A DNA stretch of 64,000 nucleotides, from the NCBI GenBank assembly GCA_022402465.1, contig JAKRSH010000024.1, positions 1 to 64,000 on the forward strand, in the 5' to 3' direction. The notes under the pieces are model-generated. The model did no database searches, had not been told where the DNA came from, and saw only the letters and a program-made list of their open reading frames with translations. Shown in pieces: positions 46,905 through 55,208 of the stretch (positions are counted from its first letter, which is position 1; every line of letters begins with the position of its first letter). The position numbers and the translations under genes are program-made. Source of the stretch: Leptospiraceae bacterium (GTDB lineage Bacteria > Spirochaetota > Leptospiria > Leptospirales > Leptospiraceae).

Positions 46905-47384
46905 TTACCTATAAGGAAATTTATCTAAGACCTGGTTCCAATGGTCTGCAATTATCTTTGATTCTTTATCGCATAACATAAAATATAAATTTATATCATC
47001 GTCCTTATCAACAGTGATTTGCTCAATATTTAGATTCATTAAAGATGATGGAATAAGAGACTTGTGAATTTGAATCTTTAGATTGGAATCCTCACTGAAT
47101 GAATCAGTAGAAATCTTTGTAAATGTAAGAGTATTTTCTAAATTGATAAAAAAATCATTTAACTTATTATGAGGAAAGTTGTAAAACCATTTCGCTAATT
47201 CTTTACACTCCCAAGTAAGAAGAAAAGGATCTTGTTTCTTATGAGAGATCTCATCGTAGCTGATCTCAAGCTCCATTTTAAGCCAATTGTCATCCCAGTG
47301 GTTGTCATTCTGTCCGGGATATTGATAGTCTATAGCTGTGATGTGAATAGTAAGATTAAATTTGTTCGAATGAAATTGGATCAT
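46905..47384 (-). CDS. WapI-like putative immunity protein
   Basis: A 159-residue acidic cytoplasmic protein. The segments W-D-D-N-W-L-K-M-E-L-E-I-S and DPFLLTWECKELAKWF resemble the WapI family of immunity proteins against polymorphic toxins, and the rest fits that alpha/beta layout. ATG at 47384 is chosen for its GAGGAAG ribosome site seven bases upstream. No toxin gene is next to it. It belongs to a run of three small minus-strand genes that look like accessory cargo. The family call comes from remembered motifs, not a search. Confidence 0.55.
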   Translation of the reverse strand: MIQFHSNKFNLTIHITAIDYQYPGQNDNHWDDNWLKMELEISYDEISHKKQDPFLLTWECKELAKWFYNFPHNKLNDFFINLENTLTFTKISTDSFSEDSNLKIQIHKSLIPSSLMNLNIEQITVDKDDDINLYFMLCDKESKIIADHWNQVLDKFPYR

Positions 47385-47430
47385 AGATTTACTTCCTCTT
47401 TTGATTATCAAGCTATAGATGCAATTGATT

Positions 47431-48036
47431 TTATCCTATTTTAGTCCGACCAATCTCTGACCACTTTCTGCCAAAGTCCAGTCCTAGCTCAGTTTCCTTG
47501 AAGATGGGTTCTTGCCAAATGTAGATAGGACATAGAGGCTTTGGTGGCAAGGAGATGATTAAAAGTTCGGGATAGATGATCGTATTATAGGACAGGTTAT
47601 AAACATCCTTCTTTAAATACTCGATAGCTTCTTCTTCAGAAAATCCAGAAGGTATCTGTACTGTTTTAAAAATCGCTGGAGCTAATCTTTGAATTGCCTT
47701 CTTAGGAAATCTAGACTTATCTTTTTCTTCTTCAAAGGATCTCCAGTCCATTTCTTGGCAAGTCTCTAACTCATCTTTGCTTGCACCAATGAATTGAAGA
47801 TAGGTATAGGGAATCATGCATGTGCAATTTTCCATTGTTTGTATTCTTTTTTCAATCTTGGAAATAAATGTCGATTTACTTGTATTATATCCTAACATTC
47901 TTCCTAATTCGAATCTTTTTTCTTTCGATTCATAAATGCTTTTAGATCGATATTGAAGATACTTTTTGGTATAGTAAAATCGAATATACTCTCCTTGGGG
48001 ATTTGATTTTGGATGAAAGGTATCTAATAGATTCAT
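47431..48036 (-). CDS. Protein of unknown function in the accessory patch
   Basis: A 201-residue protein without signal or membrane segments. The part at about 40-95 (FELGRMLGYNTSKSTFISKIEK...IPYTYLQFIG) weakly resembles a stretched XRE helix-turn-helix, but the resemblance is too loose to rely on. The C-terminal half is proline- and tryptophan-containing (LIISLPPKPLCPIYIW) and matches nothing I know. It lies 46 bases upstream of the WapI-like gene on the same strand. Confidence 0.6.
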   Translation of the reverse strand: MNLLDTFHPKSNPQGEYIRFYYTKKYLQYRSKSIYESKEKRFELGRMLGYNTSKSTFISKIEKRIQTMENCTCMIPYTYLQFIGASKDELETCQEMDWRSFEEEKDKSRFPKKAIQRLAPAIFKTVQIPSGFSEEEAIEYLKKDVYNLSYNTIIYPELLIISLPPKPLCPIYIWQEPIFKETELGLDFGRKWSEIGRTKIG

Positions 48037-48167
48037 GCTATTTCCTTTGATTTATAATACTTTCAGTAAAATACTGCTTAGGTTTCCTGTTATCGAAAAT
48101 ATTCCTTACGTAATCCATCATTTTATTTAAAACAATACGAATCTATTGTTGAATGGGATACTTTAGA

Positions 48168-48572
48168 TTAACTTTGCCATTCTGCCATAGCTATACAAAT
48201 CCTCTCTTGGATAGACTCATTTGAATCGTAAACGTAGAATCGAAGTTCATCGAATTTTAACTTAACCTGGCACAACTTTCTATTCCATCCTAAGTTGATT
48301 AAATCTTTCGCGAGTGGAGTTAAAATTTTCTGAGTGCATTCTCTTGGCACAAATCCATCATAAGCGGTGTAAAGTCCCATTTGTAAAAAATGCAATTGTC
48401 TCTGAATGATTGGAATAGCATTCGCATCTTCATAACCTCCATCTAGCAAACCACGGAGAAAATTGCCTGCAAATTCTTGGTTGTCGTTTAACCCGGAACC
48501 TATTTGAAAGCACTCGACCCAGTCTAAGAAGACATTTAAGTCTTGGATGTGTTCTTTATTATAAAAACTCAT
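48168..48572 (-). CDS. Putative immunity-type protein of unknown family
   Basis: A 134-residue protein. Its C-terminal part, NLGWNRKLCQVKLKFDELRFY followed by a helix ending AMAEWQS, echoes the K-E-K-F-G-G-L-R-F-Y motif seen in many small phage and immunity-type proteins. The N-terminal part is helical with no motif. ATG at 48572 is preferred over TTG at 48602, though neither has a good ribosome site. Its leader, upstream on the minus strand, contains the long inverted repeat at 48617-48681. The function is a guess from motif resemblance and context. Confidence 0.5.
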   Translation of the reverse strand: MSFYNKEHIQDLNVFLDWVECFQIGSGLNDNQEFAGNFLRGLLDGGYEDANAIPIIQRQLHFLQMGLYTAYDGFVPRECTQKILTPLAKDLINLGWNRKLCQVKLKFDELRFYVYDSNESIQERICIAMAEWQS

Positions 48573-48616
48573 AGATATTAGATTACCATCTGGGCCGGAC
48601 AAATTTAATTCTGATG

Positions 48617-48681
48617 AATTTGGTCCAGCACCATTTATAACGCTCAGCTATGCTTTACTAAATGGTGCTGGATACCAAATT
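48617..48681. repeat. Long inverted repeat, 21-bp stem with a two-base bulge
   Basis: AATTTGGT-CCAGCACCATTTA (48617-48637) pairs with TAAATGGTGCTGG-AT-ACCAAATT (48659-48681). The stem is 21 bp, broken only by an extra AT in the right arm, with a 21-base loop. The bulged-stem layout is reminiscent of integron attC sites, but no clear RYYYAAC/GTTRRRY ends are seen. Confidence 0.85.
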
Positions 48682-48763
48682 GGGTCTATTAATATGACAC
48701 TTATTAAATTAAAATATAAAATAATGATAACTACTGCTAAATCATGGTAGGTCTATCCATATT

Positions 48764-48779
48764 TAAGCACCTAAGCACC
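48764..48779. repeat. Tandem direct repeat of TAAGCACC
   Basis: Two adjacent exact copies of TAAGCACC, followed eight bases later by another AGCACC that opens the next hairpin. The AGCACC core thus occurs three times within 30 bases. Confidence 0.7.
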
Positions 48780-48784
48780 CCAGA

Positions 48785-48814
48785 CCCAGCACCAGCTATC
48801 GCGTAGGTGCTGGG
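48785..48814. repeat. GC-rich hairpin CCCAGCACC/GGTGCTGGG
   Basis: A perfect 9-bp stem with a twelve-base loop AGCTATCGCGTA. Arms match the core of the larger inverted repeat at 48617-48681. No T tract follows on either strand, so it is not an ordinary terminator. Confidence 0.8.
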
Positions 48815-48826
48815 CTTGTCGAGCGG

Positions 48827-48889
48827 GGTCAATAAATTGGAAGAAAACGGAGAGTTACGAACTCTAAACCAAATCGCAATTTATTGACC
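48827..48889. repeat. Inverted repeat with nested hairpin
   Basis: GGTCAATAAATTG (48827-48839) and CAATTTATTGACC (48877-48889) are perfect 13-bp inverted copies. Between them, AGAGTT and AACTCT (48851-48865) form a second stem with a three-base loop, and TTGG/CCAA can extend pairing. The result is a compound, cruciform-like or RNA-like structure. Confidence 0.8.
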
Positions 48890-48940
48890 AGAGGGAGAGC
48901 TGGATAAGGTGCCCAAATTGAAAGAGCAAATAAATAATTA

Positions 48941-48960
48941 TAAAAAGCAAATGATTGCTT
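48941..48960 (-). terminator. Terminator for the aminotransferase-pilD-pdxH operon
   Basis: On the minus strand AAGCAA and TTGCTT form a 6-bp stem with a four-base loop, followed by a short T run. It starts 20 bases past the pdxH stop codon. Confidence 0.6.
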
Positions 48961-48979
48961 GACAAACATAACTTATCTT

Positions 48980-49669
48980 CTAAGGACTAAGTCTTTCTAT
49001 ATTCCAAGTTTTCTTTATTTGAGATGGATTGTTGCGTTCTTGATGATCGTTGCTATTCATTCGTACAAAACGTATCCTATCATGCAGACGGCTTGGTCTT
49101 CCTTGCCAGAATTCTATTGAAGATGGTTCGCATTCATAGCCTCCCCAATTCTCAGGCATGGGAATTTCAGTTTTCGTTTGGAAGCTGAGAACTAAATCCG
49201 CGTATTTTCTTTCTAAGGCTTCCCTTGATTCAATTACGGATGATTGAAGAGAAGCATGGGCTCCAATTTGGCTCTCTCTGGGTCTTGTGTGGAAGTAAGC
49301 CTGTGATTCAGCTTTACTCAGTTTGGTGGCAGAACCTTGGATTCGAACCTGACGTTCCAGTTCCGGCCAAAAGAAAAGTAAGGAAATATGGGAATTGGAT
49401 TCCATTTCCTTTGCCTTGCGTGAACTATAGTTTGAGAAGAATTGGAATTTTCCTTTAGAAATGCCTTTTAATAAAAGTATGCGACTGCTTGGTTCTCCCG
49501 ACTTGGATACTGTTGAGACAGTCATAGCAGTTGGTTCCAAAACTTTAGAGGAGATTGCTTCTTGCATCCATGTTTCAAATGCTAAGATGGGATCATGTGA
49601 TAGACTATTTTCTGTTAGTTCTTTTTTGGAATAGTTGATTCGGATGTCGGCTAAATTGATTTCACTCAT
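48980..49669 (-). CDS. pdxH: Pyridoxamine 5'-phosphate oxidase
   Basis: PdxH uses FMN and oxygen to make pyridoxal 5'-phosphate. The 229-residue protein has the FMN-binding SSRILLLKGI and FFSNYSSRKAKE segments, ARLLFFWPELERQVR-like strand (here ISLLFFWPELERQVRI), SYFHTRPRES-type loop, and a C-terminal EFWQGRPSRLHDR. An insert of about 15 polar residues lies just before the closing W-x-I-x-R-L-x-P. It overlaps the upstream pilD-like gene by eight bases and ends the minus-strand operon. Confidence 0.94.
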   Translation of the reverse strand: MSEINLADIRINYSKKELTENSLSHDPILAFETWMQEAISSKVLEPTAMTVSTVSKSGEPSSRILLLKGISKGKFQFFSNYSSRKAKEMESNSHISLLFFWPELERQVRIQGSATKLSKAESQAYFHTRPRESQIGAHASLQSSVIESREALERKYADLVLSFQTKTEIPMPENWGGYECEPSSIEFWQGRPSRLHDRIRFVRMNSNDHQERNNPSQIKKTWNIERLSP

Positions 49670-50513
49670 AAATAGGAATACTCTCTGTTTCTAGGAAGTT
49701 ATAGTAGGTAAAAAGAATTTTGCATGCAAATGTAATAAACAAGCCTAAACAGAAATACACTCCCATTGGGATGGGGGTGTTGGTAATCTTTTGGTCATTT
49801 TTTCTAAAGGCTAAAGAGATTAGAACCGCAGGTATGTAGGATGCATTTAAGAAAAGCATCCACCAAGGATGACCGCATAAGAAGGCAAAGCAGGGTGCAA
49901 AAAGTACGTCTCCAAGTCCAATTCCTCTTGGATAAAAGAAATACAGTAAGACATAGAATCCACCAAATCCTAAGATCACGTAGAAATCTTCAAGGCCAGG
50001 AAATTGATTTGTTAATAAATAGTTAGCTAAAGATCCCCAGAGAAGAATCCAAATGAGATTCTCATAATCCAAAGAAAAGTGTGTAGCATCCGTTGATATG
50101 GAAATAATTAAATGACCCGTAAGTGCAAGACAAGTAAAACTTAGTAAGAAATTGTTGCTTGCCTGAAAGAGGAAAATCGCAACCAAGCCAAAAAATATTT
50201 CCCCGATAGGGTAGATCAGTGGAATGGAGTAGTCACAGTGCTTGCATTTTCCTCGAGTCAGTAGATAGCCAAGTATGGGAACTAAATAAATCGAAGGTAT
50301 ATTTTGTCCGCAATTCTCACAATGACTAGGTGTAATCAAAAGTTCTTTAAGTCTCGGTAAACCTGTATAGACTTTTCGCTTCTGAGTGTAGTAAAGATCT
50401 AATATGCGATAGCTGAGATTGAAATAAAAACTTCCAAGGCTTGCGCCTAAAACAAACAAGGGAAGGTAGAGAGCAAGTTTAGTATTGCCTTGGAGAAATA
50501 AAGAAAGATCCAT
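49662..50513 (-). CDS. Type IV prepilin peptidase (A24 family)
   Basis: A 283-residue polytopic membrane protease that cleaves and often N-methylates type IV prepilins and pseudopilins. The cytoplasmic loop carries the two zinc pairs CENCGQ and CKHCDY. The catalytic aspartates are expected in STDATHF and in GLGDVLF. About eight membrane segments are visible. The first aspartate motif is slightly unusual, because the common L-P-D after it reads L-D-Y. It overlaps the aminotransferase stop by one base. No pilin gene is in the window. Confidence 0.87.
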   Translation of the reverse strand: MDLSLFLQGNTKLALYLPLFVLGASLGSFYFNLSYRILDLYYTQKRKVYTGLPRLKELLITPSHCENCGQNIPSIYLVPILGYLLTRGKCKHCDYSIPLIYPIGEIFFGLVAIFLFQASNNFLLSFTCLALTGHLIISISTDATHFSLDYENLIWILLWGSLANYLLTNQFPGLEDFYVILGFGGFYVLLYFFYPRGIGLGDVLFAPCFAFLCGHPWWMLFLNASYIPAVLISLAFRKNDQKITNTPIPMGVYFCLGLFITFACKILFTYYNFLETESIPIYE

Positions 50514-51622
50514 TAATTTGTAAGTTTAGATAACCTTTGCAAGGCGGAGACACCCTGTTTTAATTGCTCCCAGTCACAGGCAAAAGACAATCTCACATGG
50601 CTATGGTCTTCACAGAATATATACCCTGGAACCAAAATTAATTTTTCTAATTCTACTGCCTTCTTTACAAAATCTTCATCCTGAATTGGAACCTTCAAGA
50701 AGTAATAAAAGGCTCCATCCGATTTACCTATTTCGTAATAGTTCTTCAATTCATCGAATACAAAGTCTCTTTTTTCTTTGTAGTCTTGGATATAAGAACT
50801 CATATCTGTTTGTAAGGCTGTGATACCAGCCCATTGAACGGGTGCTGGTGCACAGACTACTGTGTATTGCTGTAAGGTTGTTAGAGCCTTGGTTACATCC
50901 AAGGGACTCAAAATAGAGGATAGTCTAAGTCCTGTCATGTTATATGTTTTGGAAAATCCAGATAGCGTTATTGTCTTTTCGTAGTCAGCACCAATGGATG
51001 TAAACTTATGATCATAATCAAAGAGTTCATAGATCTCATCTGAAATCAAATAAGCACCTGTCGTCTCAGCGAGTTTTGCCAGTGCAGACAATTGTTCTTT
51101 AGATAGAATTTTACCTGTTGGATTTGAGGGTGTTGAGAAAAGTATGAGCTTTAATTTTTTGGATTCCCATTTCTTAAGATCTGAATCCTTGAAGGATTCA
51201 TGGACAGTATGTACTTTTGCCCCGTAAAAGCCAAGCATGGATGGATACATAAGAAAGTAGGGAGAAACAATTAGGCATTCGTCACCTGGATCAACGAGCG
51301 CATTGAAGAGTAAAAACAAAGAAGAACTTATGCCAGAAGTTACAAGGACTCTATCTGCTGTGGCATAGGAAATATTATTAATGTTTCGATATTTTTCTGC
51401 GATTGCTTCCCTGAGTTCTGGTATACCAGCTGTTAGTGTATAAGAAGTCTTGCCTTCATCCAGTGCTTGCTTCATTGCTTCGACTATGGGTGCAGGACAG
51501 GGAAAATGAGGCTGGCCAATGGAAAAATTGATTGGATTTTCAATACTTCTTGCAAGTTCGAAAGCCTTTCGAATGGGAGAGCTATCTATGCGTGACATTT
51601 TCTGAGAGAGTTGCATAAACAT
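50513..51622 (-). CDS. Pyridoxal-phosphate aminotransferase, class I/II
   Basis: A 369-residue aspartate/aromatic-type aminotransferase. It shows SIGQPHFPCP and TAGIPELREAIAEKY near the N-terminus, STPSNPTG (substrate loop), ISDEIYELFDY, and the PLP lysine in LSGFSKTYNMTGLRLS. The ATG at 51622 gives the longest form; ATG codons at 51616 and 51598 are also possible and none has a ribosome site. Substrate cannot be assigned. Being first in a transcript with pdxH, which makes the PLP cofactor, is a sensible but not proven link. Confidence 0.88.
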   Translation of the reverse strand: MFMQLSQKMSRIDSSPIRKAFELARSIENPINFSIGQPHFPCPAPIVEAMKQALDEGKTSYTLTAGIPELREAIAEKYRNINNISYATADRVLVTSGISSSLFLLFNALVDPGDECLIVSPYFLMYPSMLGFYGAKVHTVHESFKDSDLKKWESKKLKLILFSTPSNPTGKILSKEQLSALAKLAETTGAYLISDEIYELFDYDHKFTSIGADYEKTITLSGFSKTYNMTGLRLSSILSPLDVTKALTTLQQYTVVCAPAPVQWAGITALQTDMSSYIQDYKEKRDFVFDELKNYYEIGKSDGAFYYFLKVPIQDEDFVKKAVELEKLILVPGYIFCEDHSHVRLSFACDWEQLKQGVSALQRLSKLTN

Positions 51623-51635
51623 AGACTCGGAGTCT
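51623..51635. promoter_or_regulatory. Palindrome directly upstream of the aminotransferase start
   Basis: AGACTC-G-GAGTCT is a perfect 6-bp inverted repeat around one base. It touches the start codon of the minus-strand aminotransferase gene and lies about 60 bases before the divergent AAA-VWA gene. It could be an operator or a leader hairpin; no regulator is known. Confidence 0.35.
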
Positions 51636-51694
51636 AGTGCTAAGAGTCAATAGATTTTGGTTGTCACACAGACCCCCAAGCAAATTATTAACTT

Positions 51695-54600
51695 ATGAAT
51701 ACGGTTCGCGTTGCAGGACTGGATCTTCCTCTTTTCCAAGGGGGAAACCCATCACTTTTATTTCCTTCTGATCTTGTCGAAACAGATTCTACAATCAGAA
51801 ATCTACAAAATATCATCTATCCTATGTTAGAAGGAAGACCTGTACTTCTTGTTGGTGATGCTGGTGTTGGTAAAAATGCTCTTGTTTATTATATCAATTG
51901 GAAGATGCAGAAGCCAACTCTACGTTTTAGTCTAAATGAAGATACCTTGCCTGAGGATTTGATTGGATCGTATAGGGTGTTGTTAGATGGAAAGGGTTTT
52001 GAGTGGACTGATGGTATTCTGACCTCTGCTCTAAAATCTGGTTATTCTTTTGTTGCTGACGAAATGAACTTAGCGACTCCTCATATTCTCAAGAGATTTT
52101 CTTCAGTTTATGAATCCGCATTTATTGATATCTTAGAGGGATCAGGGGAACGCATTCTTGGCAATCCGGGATTCCATTTTGTAGGTACACAGAATCCATC
52201 GGAAGGTTTTGAAGGTCGTAAGCCTCTTCCTTTTGATATTACAAAACACTTTTCTGTAGTCTTCATAGATCCGCACACACCAGATGAAATACTTTTTATT
52301 CTAAGCAAATTGTATCCAGATTTGAATTCTGAGTTTCTGAGAAAAGCGATTTCCACTAGTATTCAAATTGAACTGCTTATCAAGCAAGGGGATATTGGTC
52401 GTGGAGATTTAGAAAAATACCATTTTAATATTCGTGTTCTAAAAAAGTTATGCGAAAGAGTTTTGCTTTTTGGTAAATCAGATCCTCAGGTTCAGCTGAG
52501 AGAAGTGTTGCATCTTTACTATGATCCTTTTCGTAAATCAGAAGACCGTGACAAAATTCGTCCTATACTGCAAGAACAGTGGGGACAAATTCCTTCCGAT
52601 ATCAATAGGTCCCAGAACATTGATGTGTCTTTTCACATCAAAGACGAAACTCTTTTCTGCAATGACAAGAAGATCTCTCTCTTAGATGAAAGCAAGGCTA
52701 AGTCTTTGCTTACAAGTGTTCCATTACCAAATCCTATCTTGGATTTTATGGAAAAGGTTACAACAGCTTTCCAGAACAAGGAAAACGTTCTCATCGAATT
52801 CAGAGAAGACCAAGATCCACAAGTGTATTATAAGCTTATAACGGAACTCATAGGCAACCAAGTAGAATTGGTTTCACTTTCCAAAGGAGTTCACACCTCT
52901 GATATCATAGGTGCCCTCAAGCCAATTGCTGCCTCTGAAGTGGGATGGACTGATGGTCCTCTAACAAGAGGAATACGAAAGGGAGCCATGATAGTCATAA
53001 CTGGGCTTGAATCCGCAGGTGCAGAGCTTGTAGAGAAAATGAATATGCTCACCGATGATGCCAAGTCCTTGGCACTACCTCCCGAAAGTGGAGAATCGGT
53101 TCCTATCAAATTAAAAGAAAATTCAAGAGTGATTGCTTTCAAAACTTTCCGTAGTTCTAAATCTCTTCCTACTATCTCAAGAGCCTTCCGAAATAGATTC
53201 ACTTCCATACTTTTTCCTGAGCTAGAAGATATTGACACCATTAAAGAGATCTTAGCTTTTTATCTCCCAGATGAATTCCTTCCTGAAGCTATGGCGAAAT
53301 TCCACCTTAAGGTAAAGAATCTATCACATAAGCGTACAATTGGTTCGGCAAATTTGGTTCCATACTCCTTTGGAATTTCAAACTTGCTCACATGGAAGGA
53401 TCATATCCTACATTTCAACCAACAGAATGTAAAAGATGTTGCTCTACGTGGAGGCAGGATTGCTTACTCCAACCAAGTGTCAGATACTAAGGAAAGAGCG
53501 GAACTCGAGAAGATACTCGACTTTCAATTGCAAGGCATAGAGGCTGTGAGTGAACTCTTCGAGAAGATCGAAGAGAAAAAAAAAACTTTTACTGAACCCA
53601 CCAATATAGAAAAGAAACGTTGGTGGGATCCAGAGCTTCACAAAAGGGAAGCTCTGACTGGAAAGGCTCGCAAAATCAATTCTGGTGATCCACTCAAACG
53701 AGGAATCGAAATCAATACTGCTCCTACAGGTGGCAATGAAAAAGAAGGTGCTGATGCTTGGTATGGAAAGGACACTCGTGGAAATATGGGTCAGGGTGAG
53801 CCAGCCGGTGGCGGTGGTGCTTGGGGTTATAGAACTGAAGAGCTATATAAACAATTTCTAAAGAAACGAAGACTACTTTGGGATTATAAAATGGTAGTCT
53901 CTAGAGAAGAGTTTCTTGAAATTTTTGGAAAAGAATTAGAAGAAGTTGAACTCAATCTAGAAAGACTCTTTGATCCTGAAGTTGATATAACAAGAATGTA
54001 TCGAAATGAAGGATCCAGAATTGATGCACGTAGATATATTAGTTATAAAAACGGCAAGGGAGATGGAAGAATCTTTGATAAGACCCTCATTGAGAAAGAA
54101 GAAGAGAAACTCAAGGGCGTTGAAGTCGCTTTCTTAGTCTCCAAATGCAGAAGAGTATTTAACTTTGATTATTCGGTAGCCGTACTTTCTGCACTTCTCA
54201 CCTCAGCTTATATACTGAGAGATCATGAAGTCAATTTCTCCGTTCATTCTTATTCTGATCTAAAAAATGTTAAAAACAAAATAGATATCATTCATGCAAA
54301 GAAATATGAGGACGAGTTTGACCAAATTGCTGAAGAAAGTCTATTTAATTTTTTTACCCAAGGTTGGGAAGGCGATTCCATTCCAGAGCACCAAATACTC
54401 TCCAATTTGGAAAACTTTTTTACTCCAGAAGCACAAACTAAAATCGTTGTTATACTTTCTGATTTTCGTGGACAAAGAGCCAAGGCTGATATCGAAGATG
54501 AAATTGGTGGACGAGAGACAGTCTTACTCAGAGATATGGTTCGAAAGAACGAAAGTAAAAACTATGTTTTCTTGGGAGTTGGCTTGGGATCTAGATATAT

Positions 54601-54721
54601 AGCTGAGCATATTTTCCACGATTCCATTCAGATTACCTCAGAAAATTTTTATAATATGCCGAATCTTATAGGGAGTGAGATGTCAAGATTGATTTTGACT
54701 CACCACAGCCAAAGGAACTGA
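51695..54721 (+). CDS. Midasin-like AAA-AAA-VWA fusion protein
   Basis: A 1008-residue cytoplasmic protein. Residues about 25-260 form an AAA module with Walker A GDAGVGKN (54-61), Walker [10 protein letters not shown] (119-127) and [13 protein letters not shown] (164-176). The DE-x-N-L-A and TQNP...GRK motifs resemble midasin (Rea1/MDN1). Residues about 340-530 form a second AAA-like module that keeps ISRAFRNRF but lacks a Walker A. A Gly-rich linker (about 670-715) leads to a region with [11 protein letters not shown]...GDGRIF, as in NorD/CbbO/CobT-type VWA proteins. The C-terminal VWA-like domain (about 810-1008) lacks the metal-site DxSxS (LVSKC instead). Bacterial MoxR-VWA pairs are usually separate genes that remodel or metallate target complexes. 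Here they are one chain, ahead of smpB and der. The target is unknown. Confidence 0.75.
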   Translation: MNTVRVAGLDLPLFQGGNPSLLFPSDLVETDSTIRNLQNIIYPMLEGRPVLLVGDAGVGKNALVYYINWKMQKPTLRFSLNEDTLPEDLIGSYRVLLDGKGFEWTDGILTSALKSGYSFVADEMNLATPHILKRFSSVYESAFIDILEGSGERILGNPGFHFVGTQNPSEGFEGRKPLPFDITKHFSVVFIDPHTPDEILFILSKLYPDLNSEFLRKAISTSIQIELLIKQGDIGRGDLEKYHFNIRVLKKLCERVLLFGKSDPQVQLREVLHLYYDPFRKSEDRDKIRPILQEQWGQIPSDINRSQNIDVSFHIKDETLFCNDKKISLLDESKAKSLLTSVPLPNPILDFMEKVTTAFQNKENVLIEFREDQDPQVYYKLITELIGNQVELVSLSKGVHTSDIIGALKPIAASEVGWTDGPLTRGIRKGAMIVITGLESAGAELVEKMNMLTDDAKSLALPPESGESVPIKLKENSRVIAFKTFRSSKSLPTISRAFRNRFTSILFPELEDIDTIKEILAFYLPDEFLPEAMAKFHLKVKNLSHKRTIGSANLVPYSFGISNLLTWKDHILHFNQQNVKDVALRGGRIAYSNQVSDTKERAELEKILDFQLQGIEAVSELFEKIEEKKKTFTEPTNIEKKRWWDPELHKREALTGKARKINSGDPLKRGIEINTAPTGGNEKEGADAWYGKDTRGNMGQGEPAGGGGAWGYRTEELYKQFLKKRRLLWDYKMVVSREEFLEIFGKELEEVELNLERLFDPEVDITRMYRNEGSRIDARRYISYKNGKGDGRIFDKTLIEKEEEKLKGVEVAFLVSKCRRVFNFDYSVAVLSALLTSAYILRDHEVNFSVHSYSDLKNVKNKIDIIHAKKYEDEFDQIAEESLFNFFTQGWEGDSIPEHQILSNLENFFTPEAQTKIVVILSDFRGQRAKADIEDEIGGRETVLLRDMVRKNESKNYVFLGVGLGSRYIAEHIFHDSIQITSENFYNMPNLIGSEMSRLILTHHSQRN

Positions 54722-54722
54722 A

Positions 54723-55208
54723 ATGGCAAGCGCAGCAAAAGAAAAATCCAAACAAATAGAACCCTTAGTTAATAAGAAAGCAAGGTTCAATTTTGAATTG
54801 GGAGATGAATTCGAAGCAGGAATAGTGCTTACTGGAACGGAAGTAAAAGCCTTGCGAGAGAAGAAAGGAAATCTTACCGATTCATTTGCTAAGGTGAAAA
54901 ATGGAGAAATCTTCTTAGAGAATTTTCAAATCCCTCAGTATAAGAATAAGGGTTATGTTGCGCACAACGAACTGCGAGCTAAGAAATTACTTCTCCATAA
55001 AAAAGAAATTGTTCGTTTGGAAAGAGCTGTGAAGGAAAAAGGCGTTGTATTAATAGCCGTTAAGTGCTATTTTAAAGACAACAGAAAATTTAAAGTTATC
55101 ATCGCAATGGGTAAGCCTAAAAAATTACACGACAAGCGTGAAGATATGATGAAGAAAGAAGCTAAGCTTGATATAGAAAGAGAAATGAAAAATAGGCTCA
55201 AAAGATGA
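54723..55208 (+). CDS. smpB: SsrA-binding protein
   Basis: SmpB binds tmRNA to rescue stalled ribosomes. The 161-residue protein has [29 protein letters not shown] (first part of the OB fold), [10 protein letters not shown], and a basic C-terminal tail with YDKR-like DKRED. AAAGGA lies before the ATG, one base after the AAA-VWA stop. Its stop overlaps the der start by four bases. The tmRNA gene itself is not seen in the window. Confidence 0.95.
   Translation: MASAAKEKSKQIEPLVNKKARFNFELGDEFEAGIVLTGTEVKALREKKGNLTDSFAKVKNGEIFLENFQIPQYKNKGYVAHNELRAKKLLLHKKEIVRLERAVKEKGVVLIAVKCYFKDNRKFKVIIAMGKPKKLHDKREDMMKKEAKLDIEREMKNRLKR

Larger units (their letters stand above)
48603..48979. other. Non-coding stretch with three large inverted repeats and a GC-rich core
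   Basis: No reading frame of note lies in these 377 bases. Instead there are three long stem-loops (48617-48681, 48785-48814, 48827-48889), a tandem 8-base repeat (48764-48779) and a small terminator for pdxH (48941-48960). The part from about 48764 to 48830 is clearly richer in G and C than the flanks. Two of the stems use the same arm sequence, CCAGCACC/GGTGCTGG, and both carry AGCTAT inside the loop. This looks like an inserted or structured element rather than ordinary spacer. Confidence 0.75.

Noticed and set aside
46905-48602. A prophage remnant
   Set aside because: No integrase, structural or lysis gene is present; the small genes are better explained as accessory cargo.
48764-48830. 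CRISPR array
   Set aside because: There are only two short adjacent repeats, no spacers and no cas genes.
48617-48889. Integron attC sites
   Set aside because: The bulged long stem is suggestive, but I could not find the RYYYAAC/GTTRRRY ends, an integrase gene or repeated cassettes. I keep it as an open option rather than a call.
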